Positions 1 through 13,174 of a stretch of 64,000 nucleotides of DNA are shown here, piece after piece. Position 1 is the stretch's first letter. Each line of letters starts with the position of its first letter. The DNA lies in contig NC_134847.1 in assembly GCF_965363235.1 (NCBI RefSeq), positions 55,088,439 to 55,152,438 on the forward strand, in the 5' to 3' direction. A model generated the notes under the pieces. It had not been told where the DNA came from. It made no database searches and was given only the letters and a program-made list of their open reading frames with translations. The stretch comes from Mytilus galloprovincialis. Taxonomy: Eukaryota; Mollusca; Bivalvia; Mytilida; Mytilidae. A program made the translations under genes and the position numbers.

Positions 1-1833
1 AGATGGAGGAAGACACCCTATCTACCTTAATTGTCCTCAATAATTAGATCTAATAGATCAAACATTATACTTAATGCATATCCGGAGATATTTCTTCAAA
101 AAGTTTGTATGTCCAGAAATAACACCTATACAACTTTGCACATGCTATTCTTATTCAAGGCATAGAATACTTTAGCTATATTTGGCACAACTTTTTAGAA
201 TTTTGGTTCCTAAATGCTTTATTAAATAAATGGCAAGATTAAACGTTTTTCTGTTAATAAAAATAAGTTGTTCTCGCCATTTGTGATTTTTGAGAATGTT
301 TTTGTATGTTGTGGTCTGTTTATTGTTGATATTGATAGCCACATGTTAACAGTATCTAACAGTATTTACCAATATGAAATACCATTTCATTTAATACTTA
401 CGTTTCATGCTTACTTTTTATTCAGGTTAAGTGCAAATTTGATTCAACATTAGATTTGATATAAATGTCAAAAAGACAAATATTTTCAAATTATTGGAAA
501 AAAAGCATTCATTACGGTACCTACCTGCAATGTTAAAGGTTTACTGGTTGAATGAGTCTGTGCATTTCAAACAGGAAGTTTCACGGGTAGTAAACTTTCA
601 AAATAATCCTATTTTCCTCGGGAAATGTAATTTAAGTAGCATTCTATTTTGATATATTGTGATTCTCAAAAATGTGGCTTTAAAAACTTTATGTCATGCA
701 ATTTAAGTAAAAATGATAGGTATATAATCAACAAAAATGTTTATCTTTTGATCAAATCGTCTACAGAAAACATCAGTCTCCACACTCAACTATTTTTTTT
801 AAAATAATTTCATTGGAGGTCAAGTTGAAATTTGATAATCGACCGATTTCCTAAAACAAGTTACAAAATTAAACTGTATTCAATACAATTGTTCTGTTTA
901 GTAGTGCTTAATGAAGTTTTAAGTGTTGTGGTCAAATAATTTTTAATGTCATTTGATAGGTATATGATAGCCGTTTTGTAAGGCATACAAAAACACAAAT
1001 TATAATATGTATATCAATTATCAATATTAAAGTATTGTAATAATATTTAATCCTGAACGACAAACAATGAACGGGCGATACAGATAATTGTCTTCAGGAT
1101 ATCACAGTGGGTTCTTTTTATACACCGTTTATCCACTTAATCTTGATTTAGTTTCCGTTTCTTCGTACCTCTTGTTCTAATGTTCGAGAATTAATCATAA
1201 CAAGGGGAACACTCACTAAAAATATAATATAATTATCTGCCTATATGTTCATATGGTATTTCAAGTTAAGATAAGTTTACATGGGTTGTAAATCAATAAT
1301 TTGCCCTGTCAAAATCTTCGGAAAAGTACGGCGATTGAAATATTGCCTGCAAGAAAGACGAACTTTAATTCGGATTTGCCATATCGACTGAGTTTTGGTA
1401 ACCACCCAGTAAACGTAAAAGCAAGAAACCGCCAGGACAGAAAAATGTTCATTAAATTTAGAGAGACAAAACTGATACACCTAATCCTTTAGAAACTGGT
1501 AAAACAAAGTGTGATAAAAGTAGAAATGCATGGGAATTATAAAAAAAAAATTAAAAAAAAATCACATCGCTCTTTCTTCTCACTTACATTTCAATCACAA
1601 AATGTTAAATTGTCGTTTATATGTTCATGATGTATAAACTCATAATAAACCTTAACAGAGGATTTAGTTAAATATAAGTCATGTATTGGTTAAATACTTG
1701 CATTACCATTATGGTCTCCAAAACCCGGTTCTCGTTGCATGTCTTTACCGAAATCGAAATTAAAATAAGGGAACCATATTCAAAGCGCTTGCGATTTTGA
1801 TGGCGGGATATCTTTTTTCATGTATATGTACGA
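1..1833. other. No gene seen
   Basis: AT-rich sequence with only short chance frames (for example overlapping opposite-strand frames near 1300-1490). No motif, RNA gene or repeat recognised. Confidence 0.6.
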
Positions 1834-1996
1834 AAAGAGGGACGAAAGATACCAAAGAGACAGTCAAACTCATAAATCTAAAACAAACTGACAACGCCAT
1901 GGCTAAAAATGAAAAAGACAAACAGAAAAACAATAGTACACATGACACAACATAGAAAACTGAAGAATAAACAACACGAACCCCACCAAAAACTAT
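1834..1996 (-). mobile_element. RT element family, 3' tail fragment
   Basis: Read on the minus strand, this is the 3' tail shared by the other copies. It contains TTTTTAGCCATGGCGTTGTC and ends in the common 3' terminus TCTTTCGTCCCTCTTTT. Only about 160 bases of tail are left, with no coding sequence, consistent with 5' truncation on insertion. Confidence 0.8.
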
Positions 1997-2612
1997 GAAG
2001 TAATGAGGATTAAGAAGTAAGTAAAAATATCCATCCTTTCGAATAAGGTAAAAGGCATTTTGCAGAGGAATGCAAACTAGAAGAGTAAAAACATCGTTCT
2101 CACCAATCAGGAAGTCGAAAAATTAACTTCTAAAAAGCATTTACGATTTGTACAGAAGAAAAATATATAGGAGCCTATTGAAATTTACTGGGGTGTCAAA
2201 TGATACACTTTAAATACAAATCATGTGTTTTAACCCTGCTATGACACAATAGTGATATTAAAGATAACCTCGTTGTTAAATTATGACCCCTGCTACACTC
2301 TATACATTGTATTTAAACGAGATACCTGTAATACATGTAATATGAGACTTCACTACCAAATGTAATAGCAAGTTCAATGTTTAAAGTAAATAGTGAATTT
2401 ACACTCAAATGAGATTACTTTTTATATAACATCTACATTAGAACTGTTTTTAAAATCTCATTCAGTTATGCTCTATCGAATATCTTCACACAGCTGTTAT
2501 TGTTAATAGAAAAATATCCTATAATTAACCCATTTTGGCATACATATTTTAGATTATTCAATTTTGAAGAAATAAAACAAATGATTTAACAACGACAAAT
2601 TAATTAACAACA

Positions 2613-2895
2613 AGAATGTGGCCATAGTTTTCGAGTGCCCCACTCGCATAATCATTTTCCATTTTTAATGGACGGTGAAAATGGGGTAAAACTCTAATTT
2701 GGCATTAACATTATAAATATCATAAAAAGTTATCATAGGGAACATGTGTACTAAGTTTCAAGTTAATTGGACTTCAACTTCATCAAAAACAACCTTGATC
2801 CAAAACTTTAACCCGAAGCAGGACAAAAGGACGAACGAACGGACAAATGGACGTACAGACCAGAAAACATAATGCCCATAAATGGGGCATACAAT
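2613..2895 (+). repeat. Dispersed repeat family A
   Basis: Matches 27500-27980: AGTGCCCCACTCGCA, TTTGGCATTAA, GGAACATGTGTACTAAGTTTC, TGGACTTCAACTTCATCAAA, then an ACGAACGGAC-rich end and AAATGGGGCATA. Non-coding. Confidence 0.85.
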
Positions 2896-5800
2896 ATATA
2901 CACGAACATATCAATAAATGTGGTAATTCATGTCAATTTGTTTGTGAAGGATTATATATTCGGCAACTCTATATATGAAGTTAGCAATATTTATGAAGCG
3001 GTGCAGATACCAATGCAAATGAGAAAAACACAAACTCGTTAATCATAGCTAGACAGACAAAAACAAATGGAAAAAATAATAAGACCAGCATAAAAAATAT
3101 TAAACGAAAAACAGAACAAAATAAATAATAATTGGAACCAAGCAAAACGGGGCAGGATTTTGCAATCGAAGGTTTCATATATCGGACTGTGCCAGAAAAA
3201 GATTTTCAAAATATGTAAAGGAAGTTTGTTAATGCTGCTATTTTTGAATCTTCAATTCTGTACAGCACTAGTATGAAGTCTTATCTTTCATTGGCTTCAA
3301 ATTTTTCACTTTCAATTATTTTTCTTCAGAAAACTAAAATCCAGGAATTTAAAAACCCACGAGTATGTAACTTTGTCTCCAACCAGGAAAATCTAAAACC
3401 ACGAATAAAAGTACTTTTTCAGTTTGTGTAAATTCGGTAGTGCAGATTGAAGTAAGAGTACACATTGCTCAAATATTAAAGAGATCTGTAGAAATCAATA
3501 AGCTCGGACAAATAAACTTATATGAAAGGTAGATTATACCAATGAGACGACTGTAAACAACCAAACAACATACATGTTCATGCCGCCGCTCGAAAAATTT
3601 CAAACTACATTATCTTTAAAACGACATATCTCAAATCTGCTGAGTGAAAAATGATCTGCAGTTGAGGTACAACACTGTTAAAAAACATATGGGAATATTC
3701 AAAATTGCATCAAGGTCACAATGCATAATCAAAATATATGACCCAATACAAAATTGGTGATTAATCGGATATGACAACAAGTCATTCAGGTTGGTGTTGC
3801 AATGATTATGGGACACATCTGTGATCATGTATTTGAATCAGCGGTCAGACAACTACAACATCTATGAACTTCAAAGAGATTACTGAAGAAATTGTACTTT
3901 AAAAATTATTGAAGCAATAACTTCGTTTTGAACAAACATTGGAGATTATTATTTATCATTTGAAAGGGTCATAATAACAAAAACTTTCACCAAATTATGT
4001 TCGAAATATCAATCACAGCATAATCGTTGATTTAAAAAACTAGGATAATATAATGATTTCTGCTGCACGAATTCAAACCAATACATATATGTGTATTCAA
4101 ACAATCGAAATATAAACTGTCGTCTATATTAATTACTTGGTATTATTGAATTCATTTTGGCAACAAATGCAACTATATCAAGTAATTGATATCGACGACA
4201 GCATGTAGCTAAGGTTTCAGCAAATTGTGGATAAACAAAATCTCGAATTTCTTGGATAATCAGTAAAAAGCTTTAACGGATCCAATGTCACTGTACAATA
4301 TGCACACAATTAGAAAATGAATGTCTCTTCAGTAAAGATCGTGGCCAAAATATCAAAATCAAAGAAATCAAAAACCCCAAAAGGACAAAGAAGAGTTCAT
4401 GATACGTTGAAATTTTTGCATCAAACAACTACTTTAATGTTTTCATATTTTAAGTATCGCCTTATTGCGGAATTAATATCATTCTTACATTGCTTCTGTG
4501 GAGGTACAAATGTTGAAATGATACTTAAGCATTTTCCATAGATTACTTAAACACCCAATATATATGCATGCTCTGCCTTTACTGGGATAGAGACATACAC
4601 TTTATATTCCCTGGTAAACCCAACATTTACAGAAAAGACAACCATAACATTTTTCTAAATCAATATGACAATCTTAATACTTTTCCCGATCTAGTCTAAC
4701 TGTTAAAAGTCATTTTCGAACAAGTTTCAGACTGAAAAAAGTAAAATAAAAAAATACTGAACTTCGAGGAAAATTCAAAACGGAAGGTCCCTATTCAAAT
4801 GGCAAATCAAATGATAAAACAAATAAAACGATTGGAAAACTACGGTCATATTCCTGACTTGAAGGAAAGGCGAATTTGTTGATAAAACAATATGTGTGAG
4901 CATTTTATTCAATATTTTATTATTTGTGATAATACGCAAACACTTTCAATTCTGCCAGTTGTATTACACCTGAACCAACAATAGGCAGTTTCACATACCG
5001 TCCAACCGTTTTGCTTTACATTCTAAGACGATATGTTCCCCTGTTTTTGCAGGACCTTTATATATTGGGTGCATAAAGCCATGTTGTTAAGGGAAGGTCC
5101 TACAATAACGTTCGTAGCATAATGATACTGACCTAAAAATACTTTCATATTAATATAAGTTTTGAAATTTGAATATTGAACTTAATGATAGATAATTATG
5201 GTACGAGTGATATGTCACTTACAGCAACATAACAAAAATTACACATTCTGTATATCTGATAAAAGAATCAATTTATAACATTGAATTCTGTCTCAAATCT
5301 TTTTAGTATTCTTAAGTATTTAGAATAGCAAAATTGGATTTTTTCCATGCTATTTCTTGTGTTTTTATGACCGAAGATGAAAACTGATTTTGGAAATTGT
5401 CGACGTAAGGTGTTCATGATCGAAACGTTTACTTACCACACTAAAGTATCTCATTTATTTAGTATAATAGTGTTTAACTTCCATTGAATATGTGTAAATG
5501 AAGAATAAGCATCATTAGATATTGCACAGATTCATTCGTAACAATGCTAAATATGTTAAAGACGTCGTTGATGTTGTAATCTCTAAACTTATTGTTGAAA
5601 GTATCCTTAATGTGTAATACAATTGTTTACCAAACACGTTTTTCATGAAAGCACAAAATATTTGTGTTCAAAATTTAACGTCCAAAATATTTCCTAGTTT
5701 TATTTTGTTACTATTACAACTTACCACAACACTGCGTCCGGCTATACACTTCAATCTGTACAACACTGAACAGCTTTCCTAGATTTACCCATTAAGACGA

Positions 5801-6392
5801 ATTTTTTTCGTTATCGGTGTGAGAAAAAGTACCAGTATTACCATCAAGTGCCAAACTGGCAGAAAACTGTTGATATATCGAACTTTGCTTTGCTGTTTTT
5901 CCCTTTGATACTTCATATAGACATATGAATTCAAAAAATACCTAAATTCATTCGTTTTTTTTACAAAAAATAAATTCCTATGTTTCTTTAGATGAGACAT
6001 TAAGCATTATATGATTTTACCATATCATGTTCGTTGCTGTCACTATATTGGTTATATAATGCACGATAATACAGATGTGAATTTTTATTTCTATTACATT
6101 TTCACTTTCAATTGTACTGATAATAAATTTGTCAAAGGTTGCAATGTAATTGATATGAAGGAATATAAGAAGCAACATTAGTGATCATATGTTTAAATTG
6201 TATATTAATATACAAATCTAGAGAAAAAATATGAAGAATTGACAAGGGGATCGTAAACAGATCAAGACTAATGTAAGTTGATTTAATCGGTAAATTCACG
6301 AAACTGTACATACTATTTAAATTTATATAAAGAAGAAAGTAGTGACATTCCAGAGCTTGGATTTCTTATCATAATTTCATTAATGGAGTGTT
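2896..6392. other. No gene seen apart from a family F copy
   Basis: The frames of 65-74 residues here lack any family signature. Family F is listed at 4735-4875. Nothing else is supported. Confidence 0.55.
4735..4875 (+). repeat. Dispersed repeat family F
   Basis: AAAATACTGAACTTCGAGGA, ACGGAAGGTCCCTATTCAAA and TCATATTCCTGACTTGAAGG. Related copies at 44.0 (reversed) and 62.7 kb. Confidence 0.75.
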
Positions 6393-6722
6393 GCAGTTCA
6401 CAAGGAAGCTATTTAACTTAGAGTTTAGAGTGGTGAAATTCAAATATTTTACGGACGCTATAACGATTTTCTTTACTATAATTTAGGCCTTCTCTTCGTC
6501 AAGTTTGACCTACCGAATTAAACTTATCACTGGGCTAATAAGTACTGATGTCACGTGTGGAGATGGATTTGCGTACTCTCCCAGAGCACATGATATAACA
6601 CGGATTGTGATGAGGTTCAGGTTGCTCAGTCGTTAGATTTTTATATTGCCTGCTATATACATTTGTTTGTCGTTTAGTCCCTTTTTGCCATTGCATTGTC
6701 AGTTTGTTTTCGACTAATAAAA
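6393..6722 (+). mobile_element. RT element family, old diverged copy (ORF end plus tail)
   Basis: Shows faint but ordered matches to the copy at 19.3-19.9 kb: TCACAAGGAAGCTATT, TTTTACGGACGC, GACCTACCGAATTA, then CATTGTCAGTTTGTTTTCGA. The coding part is broken by substitutions and small indels. It lacks the last part of the tail. It is probably the oldest copy of the family here. Confidence 0.7.
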
Positions 6723-7074
6723 AATTGAATATTCCTTTTTTATTTTTCACCATGCTTTATTTTTACCATAACAAAACTTTATTATTCAATATGCAATTAT
6801 GTGTTTGAAACACAGTGGTCAATTACTTTTGAAGCATTAAAAGTCACATGAATTCTTATCAAATACTCAGTTATATATACTGACAGTCGTAGTTGTAAAC
6901 TGGGTTGTTTTTTCTTTGCCTTGTTTGTAAGTCAACAAATATTCTGTATGATATAATGTTTTAGTGTTTTGTAAATTGCATTGTTACAAATTATGCCGTT
7001 ATAATTTAATTGTTCAATATTTTTAATGTCATGCCCTTTTATAGCCGACTTTATTGTACAGATTTTTTTCATTG

Positions 7075-7175
7075 TTAAAGGCCGTACGGTTGCCTATAAT
7101 TGCTCACATCCACTTCATTTAAACAGTGATAGATAGCTGTTTCATTGGCAATAATACCACATCTCCTTATTGACG
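7075..7175 (-). repeat. Dispersed repeat family D, reversed fragment
   Basis: Plus strand shows AAAGGCCGTACGGTTGCCTA, then CATTGGCAATAATACCACAT, the reverse of the family D head. Confidence 0.7.
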
Positions 7176-7473
7176 AGGATGATTAACCTGTCCAAGATGG
7201 AGCCGCTTGGCGTCGGTAGGAAAATTATCTCTTATATAACAACAACACCATGTATACATTATTTACATTAAAAATATTCATTAACTAAAAAGTTCTATCA
7301 ATCTTTTAGGGAAACTCCGAAAGGTAAAAGGCGATTACTTATACACAATTCACGATTACAGAACGATTTGAGAAAACACTATGGATGTCCGTAACTTGAA
7401 AACAACTTTTTGTATTATACAACTAGTGATGTCCGTCACTCTCTTTAAAAATAACACCCCTATATGATATAAG

Positions 7474-7505
7474 GTTTGTATGTTTGTATGTTTGTATGTT
7501 TGTAT
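7474..7505 (+). repeat. 8-bp microsatellite (GTTTGTAT)x4
   Basis: Four perfect consecutive copies of GTTTGTAT, followed by TA-rich sequence. Confidence 0.95.
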
Positions 7506-7818
7506 ATGTATATATAGATAACTCTGACGTATATACGTCGTAATTAAGAAAGATTATAATCATCTAAGTTGAGTCAATGAAATGTTTGGTTTTTTAAAGA
7601 CGACGGAAACTTCATATGGACAAGTAAAACCTTGAATCTGACAAATCTGTTCAGATTTAAATTTCGACGATGAATCTCTTTTCATTGACAAATTTGTGAT
7701 GAAGAATGCGTAAAAAAAACCAATTGTAACAATTTGAAAATGATTATTCATTGTAATGATTTCAAATAACCCACTCAAAATCTGTAGAGTACATGCAGAG
7801 AACAAAATATGGTTTGCA

Positions 7819-7911
7819 TGTTCTTACAACTAATTAGCGTGTTCTTACAACTAATTGGCGTGTTCTTACAACTCATTGGCGTGTTCTTACAACTCATTGG
7901 TGTGTTCTTAT
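7819..7911 (+). repeat. 21-bp tandem repeat, four copies plus a partial
   Basis: The unit TGTTCTTACAACTAATTGGCG repeats at 7819, 7840, 7861 and 7882, with single-base variants, then a partial unit. The period is a multiple of three, so the minus strand reads as a 7-residue repeat (NTPMSCK), but the surrounding frame is not a recognisable gene. No spacers, so this is not a CRISPR array. Confidence 0.95.
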
Positions 7912-7954
7912 CATAAATATCCATGCAACATTTACCGTTGAACATTTCATATTT

Positions 7955-8295
7955 ATAAAAAGAAGAGGATGTATGATTGCCAATGAGACACCTCTTCACA
8001 AAAGACTAAAAAAAATAATAAAGGTCATCGTAAGGCCTTCAGCAGTGCATAAAGCTCATACCCCAAAGTCAGCTATAAAGTGCCTCGAAATTACTTATGC
8101 AATTATGTAAACCAATTAAAACGGTAAAACTAACGGCTTAATTTGTGAACAAACAATGAACGGAAACAAATATGTAACACAGCAACAAACGACAACCACT
8201 AAATTACAGGCTCCTGACTAGGGACAGGCACTTACATACAGACTGTGGCGGGGTTATACGTGTTAGCGAGTTCCCAACCCTGTGGTGTAATAGTA
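7955..8295 (+). repeat. Dispersed repeat family D, longest copy
   Basis: Head TATGATTGCCAATGAGACA, then GGTCATCGTAAGGCCTTCAG, AACGACAACCACTAAATTAC and AGGCTCCTGACTAGGGACAG. The last block also occurs, reversed, in family E. Non-coding. Confidence 0.85.
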
Positions 8296-8966
8296 CAACA
8301 CAAGAACGAACTATAAAAGTTAGTTGAAAAAGGCTTAACTCATAAAAAGAATACAAATAGAAATACATTTAACAAAAACACAGAATGTACAAATTTGTTA
8401 TTTTGTATAAATGAGCCAGTTAAATTATCAAACTAAACCGTAAATCTCGAAACCAGTAAGATTGATGAAATAGCATGCGTAACTTAATCAGTATCATACA
8501 AAGCCCCATATATTTGATTTTGATTACGTTAAATGCAATAACTAATATATAATATTATACACAAAAGTAAAAGCACAAAAATATTGAACTCTATAGAAAA
8601 TTTAAAACAAAAAGACCCTAGTCCCTAACATAATACGATTAGCTCGCTGTTTCAATTTGTATGTCACTTCAGCTTGACACTTACAAATGAATATTAAGCC
8701 ATCATGGTCTGAATGTATTTTTGACTTTTTATTTCTAGTTTTATGAAATAAAGCAGTCGATGACAGAAGGCGAAAATATTTTTTTCTTGAAGAAAAAAAC
8801 AATTTTGAGCCTATATATTTTGTTTTTATTAATTTCCCATCCAGTTCTGAATAAATAACAAAGTAAAATGATAATCTTGTCATTTCGGCTCTTTTAAGAG
8901 ATGTATATGGAAAAGTAATTACAAGAACGTAGACCATTTTTCGCTGTTGCATAACTGAAAAAGTGT
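8296..8966. other. No recognised gene; 116-codon frame on the minus strand
   Basis: The minus strand 8952-8602 is open for 116 codons next to the foldback arm. The peptide is basic with hydrophobic patches and matches nothing I know. It could be chance or a repeat-borne frame. Confidence 0.4.
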
Positions 8967-9885
8967 TTAAGTACAGCTCTTTATAAGAACCAGGCAGAAT
9001 GCCATATATATGTGATATATGGGGGGTTCCAGATTTTATCTATAATTGGACTAATAGAAGCAATAAATGAATAAAGCTCGAAAAATAATTTTGAGTGTGA
9101 AAATATGAGTGGTTGCCATGGTAACGGACACACTATTTTTGGGTTGTTAAGCATTGTTAAATCATTAAAAAATCAGCTAAATCACCTCATTTTAGAGCCT
9201 GATTATGAATAGAATCATGCATTTTTCATTAATGTTCATATGTAACATTTATACAACTTGGTTTTAGCTTCATTTTAGTGAAGATTGCATGTCAACCAAG
9301 TTTGTATATTTTTTGGAAAAATGCATATTTTCAACATTTCTGAAATTGGGATTTTTTCGAAATTATCAAATTTCCTCAGGTGTTTTTAGAAAAAGTGCAA
9401 ATGTGTACAGAATAGTTAGCACTGTAGTAATGAAGTTTGGATACTACTTTACCAAATTAAATAGAAAAATGCGTGGGATTTTTTTTAGTTTTATCACCAT
9501 AGCAACCGATTTTTTCCTTGGAAACAGAATTTTTATTTGCAGAATATTGCAGTTTTAGAGCTTAAATGTCCTGAATTGTTTTATAACCAATAAGAAAATA
9601 CATAAAAGCCAACTCAAACTTTAAATTACTATCGTCAAGTGTTGTTGACTTCAATTGTTACCACGGAAACACATAGTATCCATAGCAACATCCACTTAAA
9701 AACTGCAAAAATAGAAATTTATGTAAAAAAATACATAAATAGAGGGTGTTTATTTTCAAATTGGACTATGGCTTCATTCTTTGCTTCACTCACAGTCTTG
9801 TCTGGGTTTTTTTTCCTTCAGATTGTTCAATAAATGTAATATATAATGTAACATTGGGGTTGGAGGGGGGGGGGGGGTAGGGGTA
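8967..9885 (+). repeat. Long inverted repeat, left arm
   Basis: Pairs with the right arm at 13175-14070. The outer end TACAGCTCTTTATAAGAACC mirrors GGTTCTTACAAAGAGCTGTA near 14050. Matches continue inward through the CATAGCAACC block and the GAGGGTGTTTATTTTCAA block to the G run at 9860-9876, which faces a C-rich spot in the other arm. Differences are scattered. No transposase is seen. Confidence 0.85.
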
Positions 9886-10618
9886 TGTTGATTTTTTAAA
9901 ATGTTGCATACAAGTAGATACTTAAAAAAGATAATTGCATTTGGTCGGACTTTGTTCCGAGTTCATCATCTGATTATCAATTTTTGGAAGTTAGCAGATG
10001 ATGAACTTCATGGGTTTACAATAACTGGGCCAACCTGGCTTATGGCAAGGCAAGATAGATATGGCCCTAACAATTGCAAGAAAATTCTTAATTTCTTATG
10101 GCACACACCCGTCTAAGATGTTATTCCAGCATAAATCACATATTGACCTGTAACATAATATTAACAAACCAATAATAGAATCATTTGGTCAAAGCATTTC
10201 TAAACTGAAACTTAAGTGTGATGGACGGACGGATAGACGGACAGGCAAATTGAACACATTTTAAGTTGGTGGTGACTTAAAAAAAATAATAATAGTCAAT
10301 TGTTGATCGCTGATATCAGAAGTCCAGTATAATGGAATCCTCTTTAAATATACATGTAGCTATTAACATATCATTAATAACTCCTTTGTTGTAATACTAT
10401 CCCGCAATTAAAATTCAGGATCTCCGAGATAGACAAATAGAATACATCTGCTAAGTTTGAATTGTGCTAATCCCGGTAAAATAATAATGCTATTACCGGC
10501 AAGATTATCATATCAAAATTATCAAGCAAAATAATTGTATCAATTATGAATTATTCCTTACTATGCGTCTTTCTACATACATCTCATAAGTTCAAGATTC
10601 CGATAACATTATATCTTG

Positions 10619-10621
<3 letters not shown>

Positions 10622-10674
<53 letters not shown>
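10622..10674 (+). repeat. GT microsatellite
   Basis: About 53 bases of GT repeats with one TATA interruption. It lies inside the foldback structure, directly before the 159-bp tandem repeats. Confidence 0.97.
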
Positions 10675-10675
10675 C

Positions 10676-11405
10676 AAAAGGAAGGTTGGGATTGATTTTT
10701 GGAGTGTTGGTCACAACAGTTTAGGAATTAGGGGCCAAAAAAGGCCCAAATAAGCATTTTCTTGGTTTTCGCACTATAACTTTAGTTTAAGTAAATAGAA
10801 ATCTATAAAATTTTCACACAAGGTTTGTGACCACCAAAGGAAGGTTGTGACTGATTTAGGGAGTTTGGATTGATGTAAAGCAATTGCAAGTCTAGTAATA
10901 CTAGCATCATGTGATCAATATTTTGTAATATAATTACAATAAAATACTTATAGTATGTATACGGAGTCTCCCAAATAAGATTTTTTGCTATCGTAATTCG
11001 GATTGATGTTGGAATACGTGGATGTTAGGTGTCACTTTTATACTAGGTTCCAACAGTTTAGGAATTAGGGGCCAAACAAGGGCCCAAATAAGCATTATTC
11101 TTGGTTTTCGCATAATAATATTAGTATAAGTGAAAAGAAATCAATAAAACTTAAACAAGGTTTATGACCACAAAAGGAAGGTTGGGATTGTTTTTGGGAG
11201 TTGAGGTCCCAACAGTTTAGGAATAAGTAGCCAAAGAGGCCCAAATACGAATTTTTCTTGGTTTTCGCACCCTAACTTCAGTATAAGTAAATAGAAATCT
11301 ATGAAATTTAAACACAAGGTTTATGACCATAAAAGGAAGGTTGGGATTGATTTTGGGAGTTTTGATCCAAACGGGTTAGGAATAAGGGGCCCAACAGGTC
11401 CAAAA
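10676..11405 (+). repeat. 159-bp tandem repeat array, about four partial units
   Basis: Unit starts are marked by AAAAGGAAGGTTGGGATTG at 10676, 11172 and 11331, with a diverged start at about 10836; spacing between the last two is 159 bases. Each unit continues with AACAGTTTAGGAATTAGGGG, TTCTTGGTTTTCGCA and AAGGTTTATGACCA. About 160 bases of unrelated sequence (10876-11035) interrupt the array. The type is familiar to me from bivalve genomes (memory only). Confidence 0.9.
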
Positions 11406-11790
11406 TTAAACTTTGTTTGATTTCATCAAAAATTGAATAATTGGGGTTCTTTGATATGCCGAATTTAACCATGTATTTTGATTTTGGATATTGGACCATA
11501 ATAGGTAATGTCCAATTTAAAATTTAACTGAAGCTTTTAAGTTTTAGTTCTGAGACCACATTCATTATGTGTCAGAAACCTTTGTTGTGTCAACTATTCA
11601 ATCACAATCCAAATTCAGAGCTGTATCAAGCTTGAAGGTTGTGTCCATACTTGCCCCAATGTTCAGGGTTCGAACTCTGCGGTCGTATAAAGCTGATCCC
11701 TGCGGAGCATCTTGTTTTAGGTTCAAATTTCAAAAAAAATATTTTGCTATTCTCAACGTTTTGTTAACCTTTACATGAATTACGCCCCTA
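11406..11790 (+). repeat. Probable continuation of the same dispersed repeat
   Basis: Follows the tandem array with no clear boundary. Contains AGGGTTCGAACTCTGCGGTC and CTGATCCCTGCGGAGCATC, GC-richer than the surroundings. The TTCGAA part looks like a tRNA T-loop, but no tRNA fold surrounds it. Open frames here are short. Confidence 0.5.
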
Positions 11791-12377
11791 TTTTCTGTAT
11801 CTGTCTCTGTAAGCTTTATAAAAGACTGCACTAATCCCGAGATTTAGAATGAAACCACTAAGCTGAGAATATTTGCATAAATACAAGATTAATAACAGTA
11901 ATAATTGGAAGACAAATTCCACACATGGTCAATTTAATTAAATGCAACACTAGAAACAGCGCAGTACATACCAATGCTATTTTTCTTTGTAATTATCAAT
12001 GTTTTCTAGTCCCAACAAGTTGTAATCATTCATGAATACAAGACTTTAGAGTCCCATGTGTAAAAAAAGAATAAATTTCCGATGTCCCACGCGTTGTGCA
12101 CACACTTGATCGATTCAAGGTACAACGGCAAAAACTAAAATAAACACTTTTATGGCCGTGCCGCAATTTGGGAGGGGGAGGGGGCGTTGTAGTAGGTTTA
12201 ATCCATGTCCGTCAGTACATTAGTCGTCACAAAGTTGGTTTCTATTTTGCAAGTTATAGTTTGCCTCAATCCAATCTCATGAAACATGTATACACAATGC
12301 TTATTACCACAAAACAGAGATCAAGTTTGAATGTTGTTGGTTAACTATAAAGAAATTTCTAAAAGTGACCATTTGAT

Positions 12378-12425
12378 CTTAAGATGTGGTATAATTGTTA
12401 ATAAGACAACTCTCTACAAGATACC
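12378..12425 (+). repeat. Family D head fragment
   Basis: GATGTGGTATAATTGTTAAT and AAGACAACTCTCTACAAGAT. A short fragment at the start of the 12.4 kb tandem repeat. Confidence 0.55.
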
Positions 12426-12870
12426 AATGATCATAAGATAGTATCCAGAAGTAAATTTTGTAAAAATAAAATTCTATTTTTTTCCGTATTTTACTTATAA
12501 ATGGACTTATTTTTTTTCTGCGGGGAAACATTACATTTACTCTGTGGTTAAAGTTTTTAGAATTTTATTAACTTTCTTAAACTATCCTGGGCATGCTGGG
12601 TTTGTACCAAACTTGGACAGAATCTTATTGATGATCATAAGATAGTATCAAGAAGTAAATTTTGTAAAAAGATAAATCCATTTTTTCCGTATTTTACTTT
12701 TAAACGGACTTAGATTTTCTTCCAGTTAACATGACATACAGTCTGCAGAAAAAGTTTTTAAAACATTTATTAGATTCATAAACGATCCTGGATTTTTACC
12801 AAACTTGAACAGAAGCTTCTTACAATCAAAAAATAGTATCAAGAGGAATATTTTTACCGATTTTTTTCCT
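12390..12870 (+). repeat. Diverged tandem repeat, about 2.5 units of roughly 215 bases
   Basis: The landmark GATCATAAGATAGTATC occurs at about 12428 and 12633, and a weaker AATAGTATCAAGAGG at about 12830. Each is followed by TTTTCCGTATTTTACTT-like and TACCAAACTTGGACAGAA-like blocks. Lies within the foldback structure. Confidence 0.75.
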
Positions 12871-13174
12871 CATTTCTGTTGAGCCTGCAATTTACAGCAA
12901 AAATAGGCAAGACACTGGGTTCCGCAGAACCCTTACAAATTTATTCTTAAGGCATTCAAATGAATAAAACTGGAGGTTTCCAAAAATCTGACAAAAATCC
13001 CAAAACATGACAACTACAATGTACCTTAACTTAGCTCTGAAGCTAAAATCGTTATATCGATGTTATATAAGAAATTTCTGAGAGAAAAAAAATGATTCTA
13101 TTTATAATCAGGCTCGCCGACCAAACGATATCTTTTCAAAAATCTTCATGTATGATATCTTTAAAAAAATGAAC

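Larger units (their letters stand above)
9886..13174. other. Centre of the foldback structure
   Basis: About 3.3 kb between the inverted arms. Holds an ACGGACGG-like stretch (10222-10245), the GT microsatellite, the 159-bp array and the roughly 215-bp repeats. No transposase or other recognisable protein. Confidence 0.7.

Noticed and set aside
7819..7911. Regular direct repeats that could suggest a CRISPR array
   Set aside because: The units abut with no unique spacers, and the window is eukaryotic. It is a minisatellite.
8602..8952. 116-codon minus-strand frame as a gene
   Set aside because: No domain, no splice context, and it sits beside a repeat arm. One frame of this length is expected in 64 kb of mixed sequence.
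11655..11715. TTCGAA T-loop-like sequence as a possible tRNA gene
   Set aside because: No acceptor, D-arm or anticodon-arm pairing can be built around it, and it lies in a dispersed repeat.
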